A stretch of 64,000 nucleotides of DNA from Phocoena phocoena. Taxonomy: Eukaryota; Chordata; Mammalia; Artiodactyla; Phocoenidae. Both the position numbers and the translations under genes were made by a program. The notes below the pieces were generated by a model. That model ran no database searches. It was not told the origin of the DNA and was given only the letters and a program-made list of their open reading frames with translations. Position 1 is the first letter of the stretch. Each line of letters starts with the position of its first letter. The stretch spans positions 49,555,124-49,619,123 of the forward strand of contig NC_089226.1 of assembly GCF_963924675.1 (NCBI RefSeq), in the 5' to 3' direction. Below, piece by piece: positions 39,621 through 51,790 of this stretch.

Positions 39621-42174
39621 CTTGTTGTCTTTACCATTTTTGTTCATAAGAACTCAATAATCCAGGTCAAATTCCACAATGGAATTCTTAGTTATGCCAA
39701 CTTTCCACTTGCCACGTGTGATTGGTATTTTCAAAATCTCTGCTCAAAGAAGTTTTCTGCCATGAAGACAATGGATTGGAATTTAAGATACTGTAATGTA
39801 GAGGAAAACAGCACTGATCAAGTACGATTAATAGAGCTGTAGGTTAGCTTTAGGACGATGTGTTCCATGAATAGTAAAAGTGCTGATTTATTATTCTCAC
39901 CTAACACTCGTGTAACAGATTTTTCTTTTCTAAATTAAAAGAAAAAATTAACAGCAATGAAAACAAAAGCTTATATAATGGTATTACACATGTCTAACAA
40001 AATAAAGAATAGATTAGAGCACCATAAACCACATATAATCTCTTCTAGTTGAAATGTTTAAGACCTTAAATGTGTGACTTTTAAATCTGTGCGTGTGAAG
40101 GGAAGTTGTGATTTGGTTTTGTGTCCATAAATGTAAGGCAATGTGACCACCAATGAATGATTCCATTACCTTTTCTTTAACTCCAGTACAAAGTGGCTTT
40201 CGGTAATAGACTGATATGATAGATAATTTCATTTTTGAGGAATTATTATGCATTTTCTGTTCTTTTAAAAAAAGTGTGGTGCTAAATATTATGATGTCCC
40301 AATCAGATGACTCATGATACACAACATTTTCATACTCGGGAAATGTTAACACATTACAGTCCTTGCTTTGAAAAGATAAAAGAATGAATCACAAACAACA
40401 CATTTTCATTTTCCTTTGACCCCAAGAGACAATTTAAACGATGTGGTTTGCATGCGGCCCCATATGGCTCTCAAAGGCCTCCACATTGTGCATTCATGTC
40501 TACATTTTAACCCCAGGCTTTATTCCTCCTGGCATTGTTTTGTATTTGCATGAAAATATGTAAGTGGTTTTTTTTTTTGCATGACAAGCCATCCGTAACG
40601 TTGAAGTTAAATGTCTAACATATCTTGCAATATCACGTGTCATTAATTCTTACATGATATTTTTTTTCTTTTATTTTCAGTTACTGAAGTTAAATATGCT
40701 TGAAATGTAAAAGTGGCATGAAACTGGAGTGATGCAAGAATATTTAATGTTCCTTTAAGGACTTACCATTTTTTAACTGGGAAAATTTGGGGGGTAGTTC
40801 CCAGCCTTGTCTTTGGACACCAATTCCTCAATTACAAATTATGATAAAACTATATTGAACACAAGTGCTGTCAACAGAGTAATAAATTCTGAAGTGATAC
40901 TTCTTTTTTTCCCTGAGAATGTGTTTCTAGTTCTTGAATATGAAGTACAAAATGTGTCCTCTAATTTCAGGATTTATTAAATATTTGATTTATTGGTTTT
41001 CTTAAAGCCTTCTTAATGGTACATAAAATTAAGCTCAACTGACTTTGGTGAAATTTCCTAGTAACTAAAAAAGTAATGAATTACTGAATGACAGCGCCAA
41101 TATTTTAATACTTTAATATTTCCTAAATGAACATGACTACCAAAATGGATATTAGGTATAGGAGTGCGTGAGTATACAAAGAAAATAAGTTATTTATACC
41201 ATTTTGTCAAGCATCAAATTCATAAGAGCACATAACTGATTCCCGCCAATGGGCCAAAATATCCAAACAAGTGCTGTTTTTTCCAAGTAGTCACCTTGCT
41301 CTCTCTGCATTTATTCCTATCGGCTGTCATTGCTAAAACCGTTTTAGAATACCCCTTGTCAAATTACCTTCAGTCTTTGGCACAGTAATACCTGTGTGGT
41401 AACAAATCTTGTTTCTTGGCGAGAGACCCTCAGAGCCAAGTCAGTCAAATAAGCTGGCAAAACATGTTTTTAAAATGATACGTCAATATGAAATTACCAA
41501 GACTTGCAGGGCTTATAGCCTATAAAATGATTAAGAACACGTTTCCCAAAGAAGAACCCCAGATAGCATTTACATAACAGCAACAGTGGGAATAAATGAT
41601 TTTTTCTTAAGAAGTCTTTTAGGCAAGCATCTGATATTCACTTGAATGAATAAGTTCTGATACAGGTATTCTGTTATGTCTACCTGTATTATTTTAAATT
41701 CCACCTCATTTAAGCTAATGGAGTGGTTTACATTTTTAAGGACAGCGCTTCTTCCATTATTTCTTGTCATATCAGAATATAGATAAATGGCCGTTATATC
41801 TCCCTTGCTTGAGTGAATATCAAGTTAATACCTCTTTAGCAACAATTTTAATAGATTTTGGTTGATGGTGTCTTGACTGTCACCAGCTAGCTCTGCGATA
41901 TTGGCAAGGGACTCAGCCTCTCTGTGCCTCTGGCCCCCTGTCTACAAGTGAGGGCTTGGAGCTCAATTATCTTTAAAATCTCTTTTGAATGAAAATATAA
42001 TACTGTAATTATCATATATCTGTGTGGGAACTAAATCATCATATATCATAAATCCACACACATCTCTGAGGTTTTAATTAAATTCAAGCTGAAGTAACTC
42101 AAATTCCAGTTATTTAAAAAGACATCTAGACACTGATGTGTCTAGCATCTCTAGTAAAGTCTTTTCTACCTGAT

Positions 42175-42365
42175 GATAATGATGATTATAAAGATGACAT
42201 TTGTATAGCACTTTATGTTTATACTGCCTTACATGAGTCTCACAACCTAAGAGCTGCTGTCATCATCCTCAGTATGCAGATGAAGTAGATACTGAGGTTC
42301 AAAGAGATTCAGTTACCTGTCTAAGGTGATGAACTAGCAAGTTACAGAGCCGGACAGAGGGTCTT
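42175..42365 (+). repeat. MIR remnant about 260 nt before a HOOK exon
   Basis: It contains tatgcagatgaagtagatac and caaagagattcagttacctg. Confidence 0.6.
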
Positions 42366-42628
42366 CTACTTCCAATTTAATATTCATTTCCCCCGTCGTC
42401 ATTTACCTGCCTCTTAATTAGGAGACAGTTTTTCCAAGGTGTCATTTTTCAGAATTTACACTCCTGGAAACTAAAATCTGCCTTTAGGGACCCTCCCGCA
42501 CCCCTTTAGACTATCCACTTGCATCACTACAGCTCTCTCTGCTTTTACAAACTAGTTGTTTTGTCAGCATGAGTGTGACAACAATTAGACGTCCCCTGTT
42601 TTTGCCCCATGCCTTTTCTCCTTCACAG

Positions 42629-42728
42629 TCATTCAATGACAAGCGTAAAAAGAGCTTCATCTTTTCACGAAAATTCCCATTCTACAAGAACAAGGAGCAG
42701 AGTGAGCAGGAAACCAGTGATCCTGAAC
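42629..42728 (+). CDS. DLG2: DLG2 alternative HOOK exon (basic, SFNDKRKK type)
   Basis: The 100-nt exon lies between cttcacag and GTAAGT, with phase 0 in and phase 1 out: 33 codons plus one base C. The peptide starts SFNDKRKKSFIFSRKFPF and ends EQSEQETSDPE. It is strongly basic in the first half (KRKK, SRK) and acidic/Ser-rich in the second. It corresponds to the I2-type insert described in DLG1. The last base C gives CAA (Gln) when joined to the cassette at 46834, or CGG (Arg) when joined directly to 54190. Both products stay in frame. Joining it to the exon at 43562 would shift the frame, so the two HOOK exons are alternatives. A role in tuning SH3-GK interaction or localisation is inferred from DLG1 and is not visible in the sequence. 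Confidence 0.96.
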
Positions 42729-43561
42729 GTAAGTAGATTCTCGAAGAGAATGTCACCTGCAACACAAGAGAAAAAAATCCTTCACGGGCAACACGCATGA
42801 TGTAGGCTCCCCCACGCCACACGCCTAGGCAAACAAACACGGCAGGCAGGCAGGTCAGGGCTTACTACTGTGACCAGTGTTTGGCTGCAGTCTGGATCCT
42901 TCCCTGGATGGAGCTCTTCTTTGCAGAACGCATTGGAGAGGGACCTGAGGAAGCAGGGACTTTGCTTCCAAACAGCATTTATCTGTGACCAGGACTGGGT
43001 CTGGTTCGCGTTTTCTATCATGCAACTCTCCAAGGGCTCGAGACAAATTCTTTTCTGGACAGAAATATTAGATTCCATTGCCACGTATATTGTTTTGGAA
43101 TGCTAGCTAACTGGGAGTGATTAAATTCCCTTTATTGATTACTAGCATTTGTTCACTCTTTCCCTCCCAGCAAATATTAAGCACTTCCTTACTGAGCAGT
43201 GAGCTTGTATTGGGTGGATGCTCAGACTAAGAATTGGCCATGAAACTTGGAGGGGATCATCGCTCCCAGTGGTACGTTGCTGTGGCAGTACTGACAGTGG
43301 GCAAAAATGACATCTGCTGACTCTTTCTCTTTTTCATAACAATCTTCTGCTTAAACCTTTCAAGTTGCTTTACAAATCCTTGAGTCTCAGTCCAGGGAGT
43401 TTGGGGTGAAAGTTGTTTCAGAAGAAGAGAGCATGGGATCCAGATTGCTCAGGCAACACGGTCTGTCATGGTAGTATCCATTTCAACTCCACTGACTTCT
43501 TCCTTCCTCTTCCGTGGCTGTTCTCCCTCTCTCATTGCTCTCTCTGGGGACTTCCATGCAG
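42729..43561 (+). other. DLG2 short intron between the two alternative HOOK exons
   Basis: 833 nt, GTAAGT to CAG, with no transposon recognised. It is normally spliced only as part of a larger intron, because using both flanking exons would break the frame. Confidence 0.8.
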
Positions 43562-43607
43562 GACATCCCCGGATTAGGTGACGACGGTTATGGAACAAAG
43601 ACTCTGA
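43562..43607 (+). CDS. DLG2: DLG2 alternative HOOK exon (DIPGLGDDGYG type)
   Basis: The 46-nt microexon-like exon lies between cttccatgcag and GTAAGT, 833 nt after the donor of the other HOOK exon. It enters in phase 0 and leaves in phase 1: 15 codons reading DIPGLGDDGYGTKTL plus one base A. Joined to 54190 the junction codon is AGG (Arg), giving TLRGQED. Joined to 46834 it is AAA (Lys). This short acidic/Gly-rich segment is diagnostic for DLG2 among DLG paralogues. It corresponds in position to the I3-type insert of DLG1, which is reported to bind protein 4.1; whether the DLG2 version does so cannot be read from the sequence. A long pyrimidine-rich stretch (ttctccctctctcattgctctctc, interrupted in places) precedes the acceptor. 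Confidence 0.95.
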
Positions 43608-46600
43608 GTAAGTTCCCAGGAATGGTCACTGTAACTTTTCTTTTCTTTTTCTTTCCTTTTGAGTTTCGCTTTTGTTCCTTTTCTCGAGGGCCTTTCACTC
43701 CTAGCATGCACAAGATACTGAGTTTTATTTGTTACCTAGCTGTGAATGCTCCTACAAAGCAATTTTCAGCCGTTTTGTTCTGCATGTCAGCATTTAAAAG
43801 CAAAGTGTCTCAGGCACTGTAACTTCCGTTGCAGTTCACACCTTCCCTTTCTGACCGTGTGCTGTGACCAGCATGGTCCTGGTGCCGCCGTGGCATCCCT
43901 TGCTCTGCCGCCTGATACCTCTCAGGGAGCAAGAAACCATGTTGAAAGAAAGGGCGAGTTAAATGCTGTAGAACAGGAAAGCAGAAATGTATTTTATATT
44001 CTTTCTTCTGGCTTTTCCCCCAGACATACTTAATGACCTTGCCAAATTCCATAATTGGGTTGTACTTTGCTATTGGTAAAGGAGCTGTGTTATAGTCAAA
44101 AGGAACATGCATTCTCAAAAAGTAAATATTAAGCTATTTGATCTTCCATGAATAATTCTTTGCTATTAACTTTGACTGATTTTTTTTTTCTGACTTGCGG
44201 TGATCCTGCTTGAAATGTTTGTATGATAAAGTTTTAGATATGTATATTAATATGTTTTTCTATCAGTGATTTATTAGCTGCATTGCATAACCAGATCTTC
44301 ATTTTATGGTTTAGAGTGGAAAGAAAAATATATTAAACTTTAAAATTTTCTAGTTATTAATGCCTTTACTCTGTGTCCCATTGCACTAATAAAAAATAAT
44401 AATTCTGTGTATTAATATACTATACTATGATTTTTATTTCTTTAATATTAACTCCATTGTGTAGGCATCAATGAACTAAGAACAGTTTTGTGTCTTTTGC
44501 AGCTGTATCACATGTTCATTTTTGTTTGTTTTCTTTTTGTTTTAATTTAACAGCTGTGGGCAATATTTTTAGAAGCTGTTCATTTCATTTCTATAAAACA
44601 AAATAACATTGAGCTGGACTTTGTTTTCAAGGGCTGGTTATATAACCCTGCGTAATGATACCTGTCATCCTTCAAATTGTTAATTTGGACTCTTTTTTTA
44701 GATATGTATGTTTAGAAAACAAAATCTGATCAAGAGTAACTACTGATCTCCTTAAAGATGAAAACTTTATCTTTGAGTCTCTGTATGGAATATGTCATGA
44801 AATTTTTCTTGAATTGGTGGCTGAAATTCAAATGTTGATTTCAACAGTATCTGGATAGCATCAAGTACCACCCGAGAGAATTTCTTAAATTTTCAGTGGG
44901 GGTGGGGAGTGTTTTAATATATTGTTAATATGAACATCACTAAAAAGTAGTTGCTATTGGAGAGTCAAAAATATGTTATGCCTTTTTGTATCTAGAATGA
45001 TGCCCTTTTAAATCCAAAGGTTTGTTTACTCTTTAAAAATTGAACAGATTTCACTAGGTAAAGTTATTTGTCAGTTAACACTACTGGTAGCCATAATTTG
45101 GACTTTAGCTGGAACATATTTTGAATTTCTTTTTACCTACAAAATAGAAAAATTCTGTTAAACACTATCTTGATGTTAAGAGAGATTGGTCGTTAAATAA
45201 AACACTGCATGGTTCTAAATTTCTATAGTGTAGCTTCACTCTAAATTATTTTAAAAGTAAAAACAAAACAAAAAGAAACCTGTCATCTTCAAGTCAAGGT
45301 ACTTGTGATGATCACACACGTGAAGATATGCCATTGTTGGGTACGTACTTAGACTTTCTTTTCAGTAACAAAAAACAAATATGCACTAATTCATCCACAC
45401 TTCTTTCCCTAGTGCCTCTTTGCACTTGTAACATATGTACCTAAATTAATAATGCAGTTCTGGTCAAACACTCACACAAAGAGAAATGATTCAGGTGAAT
45501 TTAACCCATGCTTTGATTTTCATTAGTTTCATGCTCTGAAATTAATCCATCTAGGATGTGTTAACTAACACGATTGCAGGAGTCCTTTCACAGTGTTCAC
45601 ATGTATCACATCATCACACAGTACACTTTAAAATATATTACAATTTTATTTGTCAGTTATATCTTAATAAAGCTAAAAAATGGAAACTAATCTATCCAAG
45701 AATCTATAATAGCAAATACATTTTAAAGCACTTTTTTTAACTGTTAGAGAATAATGTTCTATATTCTTTTCCTTTTTTCTAAAGATGTACAACAGTTGTC
45801 ACTTTTTAAAAAGCTGAATTTATTGCTATTGAGCTTCAGAAATCAAATAGTCACATATTCTTTATTCAATTAGCCTGATATACAAAGAAGTTAGTAAGTT
45901 GATGAATTTATCTTCTATAGCTTAGTAAATAGGTACAGATGAAAGGAAGTGATTTTGGAAATAAAGCCCTAATTCTGGCACATAACTGGTATATCCCTGT
46001 TATGCTAGTTAAACTGTGTTTTTATGAAAAAAAAGGTTCGAGATATCACCGTATACTTGTGCAGTCATTCAGCATGAATTAAAAACATACTTTGTGGCAG
46101 AACCTGTGCTTAGTTTCAGACCGTTTACCTTCTGCCTGTTCCACTCCTCCAGAACCTAATAGCTATCCAAGCAAGAATCTTAAAATAAAAACAAGGAAAT
46201 ATTGAACTGACTCATAAAACATTTTTCAGTGACTCATTTCTTCCTCCAAGATTTCCTACACACTCACTGAAGCAGGAAAGTTCTTCAACAATCCCTTTCA
46301 TCTTGTGAATTAGTTTAGGAAGTATTTAAATAGAAATAAAATTCAAGGGATTCCAGGGATCAATTGGCAAGTTGAAATGCAATATTCCTGCAAAATACCT
46401 AAAGGCAAAATAGAGCAACAAAAAGCCTGCAGAAAACAGTCCCTGCATACCAGAATCTCTTGAATTTATAGTCAAGAACATCCAGCTGAGAGACGTTGAC
46501 CTTTGTAACAAGAATCTGGAAAATCAGAGCAACATGAATGGGTCAAAGTATTCATAAAAAGAAAAGTGCTTAGATGGACATTATGCATTTTTTATAATTA

Positions 46601-46833
46601 AACGTAGTTTACTGTTTGCTAAAAAAGAAGATACAGCAATCAAGTAGTAGCTTCCTGGAAAAGAGAGATAAAGTTTTCATCTTCATCTTATCTGAGTTTT
46701 CTCAATGCGTCTCCTCTACGGCCTCTTACTTGCCTTTCGCTCACATTTCTAGTAGCCTTGCATGGTATTCCTTTAAGTTCTGGCTGCTCTCCAATGCTTG
46801 GTATCTCTTTAATTTGCTGTGCTGTTCTTGCAG
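43608..46833 (+). other. DLG2 intron before the 42-nt cassette
   Basis: 3.2 kb, AT-rich, mostly unclassified. The only repeat recognised is a short sense L1 3' tail at about 45585-45682. Confidence 0.8.
45585..45682 (+). repeat. Short L1 3' tail, sense
   Basis: It contains ttacaattttatttgtcagt and tatatcttaataaagctaaa, the usual end of older mammalian L1s. Confidence 0.6.
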
Positions 46834-46875
46834 AACATGTTTCTTCTAATGCCAGCGATAGCGAAAGTAGCTACC
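46834..46875 (+). CDS. DLG2: DLG2 symmetric 42-nt cassette exon (HVSSNASDSESSY)
   Basis: The 42-nt exon lies between gttcttgcag and GTAAGT, in phase 1 on both sides. It carries two bases, 13 codons reading HVSSNASDSESSY, and one base C that forms CGG (Arg) with the next exon. Its length is a multiple of three, so it can be included or skipped without a frame change after either HOOK exon. The peptide is Ser- and acidic-rich (SDSESS) and is nearly identical to the constitutive HVTSNASDSESSY of DLG1. This supports it as a real coding exon; I am less sure how often DLG2 transcripts include it. The Ser/acidic pattern would suit casein-kinase-type phosphorylation, which is an inference only. Confidence 0.9.
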
Positions 46876-49800
46876 GTAAGTTATTGCTTTGGTTTGTGAT
46901 TCTTTTCTTTGCAGTTGCCCCTTTGCCTGTGGTGTGCATTTCAGATTTTTGCTGTCGTTGTTTTTCAATTGCTGCCCTTTATCATCCTCATCCAAAGCAA
47001 ATGGCTTGAAATGAAATCATCATCTGATGTGGAAAGATACCAAAGACACTAGGGCGGTGGGTGGACTCATGTGATTTGTGCGAGAGGTAGCAGTCTTGCT
47101 AATAAATGACTCCAACCTCAGTTGGCTGTGGCCTGATGATGCAATTTTCCTAGAGAAGGTGGGGGTAAAGTTCAACTTGGTGGATTCTGACATTCTGCCC
47201 TCCAAAATAATTTAAACTCCCTGCAGGAAGGTTGAAAAGTTGTCATGGTTTTATTTTCCTTCTCATTTTGCCTTTTCCTTTCTGTTCCTGGCTCCCCTTT
47301 ACAAGAGAAATTCTGATAAAATACAGTGTTCCTTTTAAATGGAGCATGAACCTTATATATCTCTTCTCTCCTTGATTAATATTTTGAGGTAGATACTATG
47401 TTATATCTAACTTTAAATTTTGATGGTTGGGAAGAGATGAAAAAGTTTCATCCTCTAATGTTGAAGGAGCTCACATTTTGTTTAAAAGTGAACAAATCTT
47501 GGATCAGAAAGCTTAAGTGAAAAGGTAGGTAACTATTTAAAACTTATTTCTGGTGTTTGTTTGGTCACCTCAAGCCATTTGCTTAGTGATATAAAAATAT
47601 TCACCCAATGGCAAGCACATCCTTTTTATCTGTTCTTGTGGTTTCTTACCACTTACAGGTTTTTGGTGACTAACATAGGTACATGTTATTACTGGGATCC
47701 TTACAATTTCTGTAATGTTTATTTATACGCCTTAATGAAATGGGTTACTCAAAAAGCAATTGCTGAGGATATTAGAAAATGGCAGGCCCAATACATATGA
47801 CCCTCAGCTACCAAGATAGAAATTGGTTGGAGGTTTCTGTTTTGGGGTTTTTTTAGTTTTGTTTTTGTTTTTTGTCTTTTTGCTTGTATTAATTGAAAAC
47901 AAGAGAAGAATAGAATAGCTTTTATTTTTGTTTTTTTCCATTACAGCATGGTAATTTACAAAACCATGCCTTTTTTGAGGTGGAACATCAAATAGTGTTC
48001 TGGAAGTGTGACAAATTCAATCTGGATCTTGAGAAAGGCTTTGGATAATCAGATTGGTAGAAAAATAGAAAAAAAAGCACAAAAGAGGAAAGATGACAGA
48101 TGGAGGAGGAAGATGAAACACACCACAGAACGAAATGAAGAAGAGTTGTAATGAGATGCCTTTGATCAACCAAATAACGTTAGAACCCCCTCATTTCCTT
48201 CCTCAACAGAAGAAGTCCTGCTGATGAAAGGAATTAAAGTATTCTTGTTCTTAACGTGATCTTTAACATTTGTACATTCTTCCTACTTTTATACTTTTAT
48301 GATTATCCCAAGTTGGGAAAGTATTTGCCTTCCCCCATCTCTTCATTTGGTTTTAAAACAAAGAAACCTGGCTGGTTAAGAAGTGACCAAAGATTATCTT
48401 CCCTGCGCCTGAAGTACCCTCAATTTAGTATAAGGAAAATACAACTTATTTGTTGGGATTCGTGGAGACCCTTGACCCTAATTTCTTTGGCATCAGTTTT
48501 CAGTTTTTAAGTGTTGTGCTTCCATCCTGTAGATACAGGTAGAGAAAGGAAAAACATCAAATCTTGTTCTTTCAATCCCTTTTATGGAAAGTATATAGGA
48601 ACTACCTTTTCCTTCAGAAATCATTTTTTAGAGTATTTCAGAAGCCCCTCTCTTCTCCTTCAGAGACGGGAATGTTCTTCCCAGAATCATTAAGTTATAA
48701 AAATTGCACCAGGGCTTTCAGCTGTTTGACAGGTTTTTGATTGCAATGCTCCAAGATGAAATCAATAATTCTTTTCACCCTCAAATAGTAAGTACACATA
48801 AATGTTTATTGAGTGAATAAAGGAAACACTTGCAAACAGCTTGAATTATCTATGAGAAGAGAGAAGTGTTGGAACTGGACTCTAGGATGTTACTAGAGAA
48901 AATGTGGAGTCTAATAATCTCTATTGGCTTGGGTCTCATCTGAGAATACAGAAGGTTAGCCATTCAAATTGTTTCCTTTACAAGTGAACAAAAGTAGGAA
49001 GAGCCTTTGTCATAGCTTAGAAGGGAAAAAAGGATATTTCTTTCTCCAGGATAGAAATATGAGGAATAACACAGGAATATTCTTTAGTTCATTCATCATC
49101 CGCTCTATGTCATGCTCTCTCACAGGCACCTTAATACCCAGTATGAATCTCAATGAACTCTGGAACTCAGCACACGTGTAGGGAGAGAGGGAGAGAGAGA
49201 TCAATACATTAAAAAAGCACAGAGTGTGGCTGTTTCTAGAATAAAAGTCTGGCCCAAGAATAGTGGGGCTTCAGAGATGATTTCAAAGAGGAAGGGGCCT
49301 TTGAGCTGAGCTTTGGAACGATGAGGCACTTGCCAGCTCAGTAAGTTGAAGAAGAAGCGTTCTAGGAAGGGCAGTGGCGTGACAAAAGACAGAGGCTTGG
49401 GACAGACACGGTTTCATGAAAGTGCCATTTTGAAATCAAACCAGGCTGGAGTTTTCTACTGAATTCCTGGCTTTTGCTGTAGTTATGACTAACTTCTATG
49501 TTTTGTGGATAGCAGTATAGACAAATACAAAAAAAGACCTCTTTTCACTAATGTTCAGGTGTTATCTTTTACTCTTAGGACCATTCCATGTCCACTCAGG
49601 GACAAAATGGCTAAAATAATAGTCAGTGGTTAGAAAGAAGAGCCCAGGCCCGTGTGTTTCACAGCTCCAGAGGGCACCATTCACACTGCATTCTGGAGTT
49701 ACAGATTGTGCCAACCTTACTTGAAAGCCTCATTTATTTTCTGAGATACACACACATACACATGAATTTACACTAACCTCAGTTTCTAATAAGTAGCTCA

Positions 49801-50229
49801 GACCTTTGCTGCAACATCTCAAGAATTATAGAATAATTATTTTTTCCGAAGTCCAAGTATATTGAGCACCAGCTAAAATGCAGTTAGTTACAATGCACAT
49901 TGTCTAATTATGCAAGATGCCATCTCAAACCTTGCAAATCTCTACAAGCTGAAGACCTGCCTTCCTTAAAGCCCAGTGAAGCTCTTTATGTCATTATGGG
50001 TATGGGGGAGCTGATGATTATCCTCCTAACCCATTGGTGCTCATCAGTTAAGTAGGATTTTCAAAACAAGGATCTTGAAGAAATGATCTGAGTGAAATTG
50101 AGATACTGAAGTGAGGAGACCCCAGACTTTCCCTCTGGAATCAGTCAAAATGGTGCCCGTATTCGTCTCCTTTCTCCACTCTTCTCAAGTTTTGCCCTTA
50201 TATTTCCTCTAGTTCTTTAGTCCTTACAA

Positions 50230-50400
50230 AGCAATTTTATTACATCTATTATTATCTCATTTGATTTCTGCAACAAAATTATGAGATATACCTTATATTA
50301 ATACCCCGTTTTACAGATGAGGAAGCTGAAGTTCCAAAGAGTGCTACACCTCACTAATATGATGGCACTGCAGGTCCAGTCAGGATAGTTTAATTCTGAA
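50230..50400 (+). repeat. MIR remnant
   Basis: It contains ccccgttttacagatgagga and agctgaagttccaaagag. Confidence 0.6.
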
Positions 50401-51569
50401 ACTTACACATTTCCACTCTTCCCTATAGTTTGTAATCCAAGCCTCTTCATGTTTTATCTAGTACATTTCAACCATTTCATACTACCTATCAAGTTAATAC
50501 AAGCAGCAATATTTATATAGCATTAACTATGTACTAAGCCTGATTTTCAGGGCACTGTGTATAGTAACAGATCTTCTGAAGATCCTTTGAAGACACTGAA
50601 TCACTAATTCACCATGGGACCTTGAAGAAATCCCTGAACGTTTTTGAACCTCAGTTCTCTCCTATGTAAAATGACTAGCTTGGATTAGAACAGAGATATA
50701 AGAAACAGATTTTAATCAAGATTGCCCTTTGACCAACTGGTAGTAGCTGCCTGAAGAATCGTATTGAAAAGTATTGAGACCAAGTGAGGCTCAGCAGTAA
50801 TTCGGGCAATGATAGATTTGTGATGCATGTCGAGCGTTCGGAAGGGGGAGTGACGTCATCATGTGCTACAGACTTTCCATCTGTAAACCACATGAACTCC
50901 AAACCCTTTCTCATCGCTAACATTCTGTGGCTCTAGGAACCCAGTTAATTCTTCATAAGTTATCCAGTGCAGACACTAAACACTACATTTAGAACATTTA
51001 ATGTCCTGCCACTGGTCTTCACTTCCCTCCTCTCTCTTTTCTAGTTTTGAAAAAGTTCTAAAAAAGAACAACTTGTTTTTCCTTATCATGAGGGCATATT
51101 TGGGTCTTACTCCAAATCCCTCTTACTGTGACTTGCTTCCAGTTTAAAGATGGTGTTCGTGGAGTTGGTTACAACGGTGTCTGCCAAGTCTCTGCCAACC
51201 ACAGGCGTCCACCCCCAGTACTGTGCTGTTCTCCCCTTTCCAGCCATGCAGTTGCCAAAACAAGACCAAGTAATTGTTCATACCCTTGTGTCGGCTGTTA
51301 TTTCTGAGTGCCGACACCTCCTGAGCAAAAGATAGAAAAACTACTAAGGATGACGATTTTATGGAGATGACACAGCAGCATTTAAAAAAAAAAAAGAGTT
51401 GGCGTTTGCAGATGGAGCACCTTATGCCCTGTCAGTGACGCTGACCCAGGTTCAGCTCCTTTCTCTGCCACCCACCGTTTGTTCATTTGTAAGTTCTGCC
51501 CCTATATCCCAGCCTCCACAGAGAATTCTACATCTCTGGCCTTTTTGAGACAGTGCCATATACTCAACA

Positions 51570-51790
51570 AGGAGTCAAAAAAGGTGTAGTTTTGAATGTT
51601 GACTCTACTACTTACTAACTGAGGAAACAGGCCCCGTCTCTGAGCCTCAGCTTCTTCATCTGTAAGGTGGAGATCATCAGAGCACCTACCTCAAAATAAA
51701 TGGCTGTGAAAAATAGGAGGCAATGGCTGTGAAAGCCTTTTATAGCCTGTAAAGTGCTATGCAGACATGAATTATCTTTCATTGCTGTGG
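51570..51790 (-). repeat. MIR remnant, antisense
   Basis: It contains ctctgagcctcagcttcttc and atctgtaaggtggagatcat, with an internal duplication of aatggctgtgaaa. Confidence 0.6.

Larger units (their letters stand above)
8054..42628 (+). other. DLG2 intron, 34.6 kb, repeat-rich
   Basis: Non-coding. It holds antisense L1 fragments (8500-10040, 25054-26138, 30545-31440, 32199-33215, 38840-39100), a sense L1 (34131-36364), two antisense CHR SINEs (17885-18230, 33795-34093), scattered MIR, L2 and MER5 remnants, and CA/GA microsatellites. Short open frames here have no exon signals or recognisable domains outside L1. Stretches such as 10040-10780, 14130-16660, 19330-20080, 21560-23100, 28620-30240 and 39620-42170 show nothing I can classify. 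Confidence 0.85.

Noticed and set aside
42782..43106. Open frames on both strands just after the first HOOK exon
   Set aside because: They lie wholly in the 833-nt intron, with no protein similarity that I recognise.
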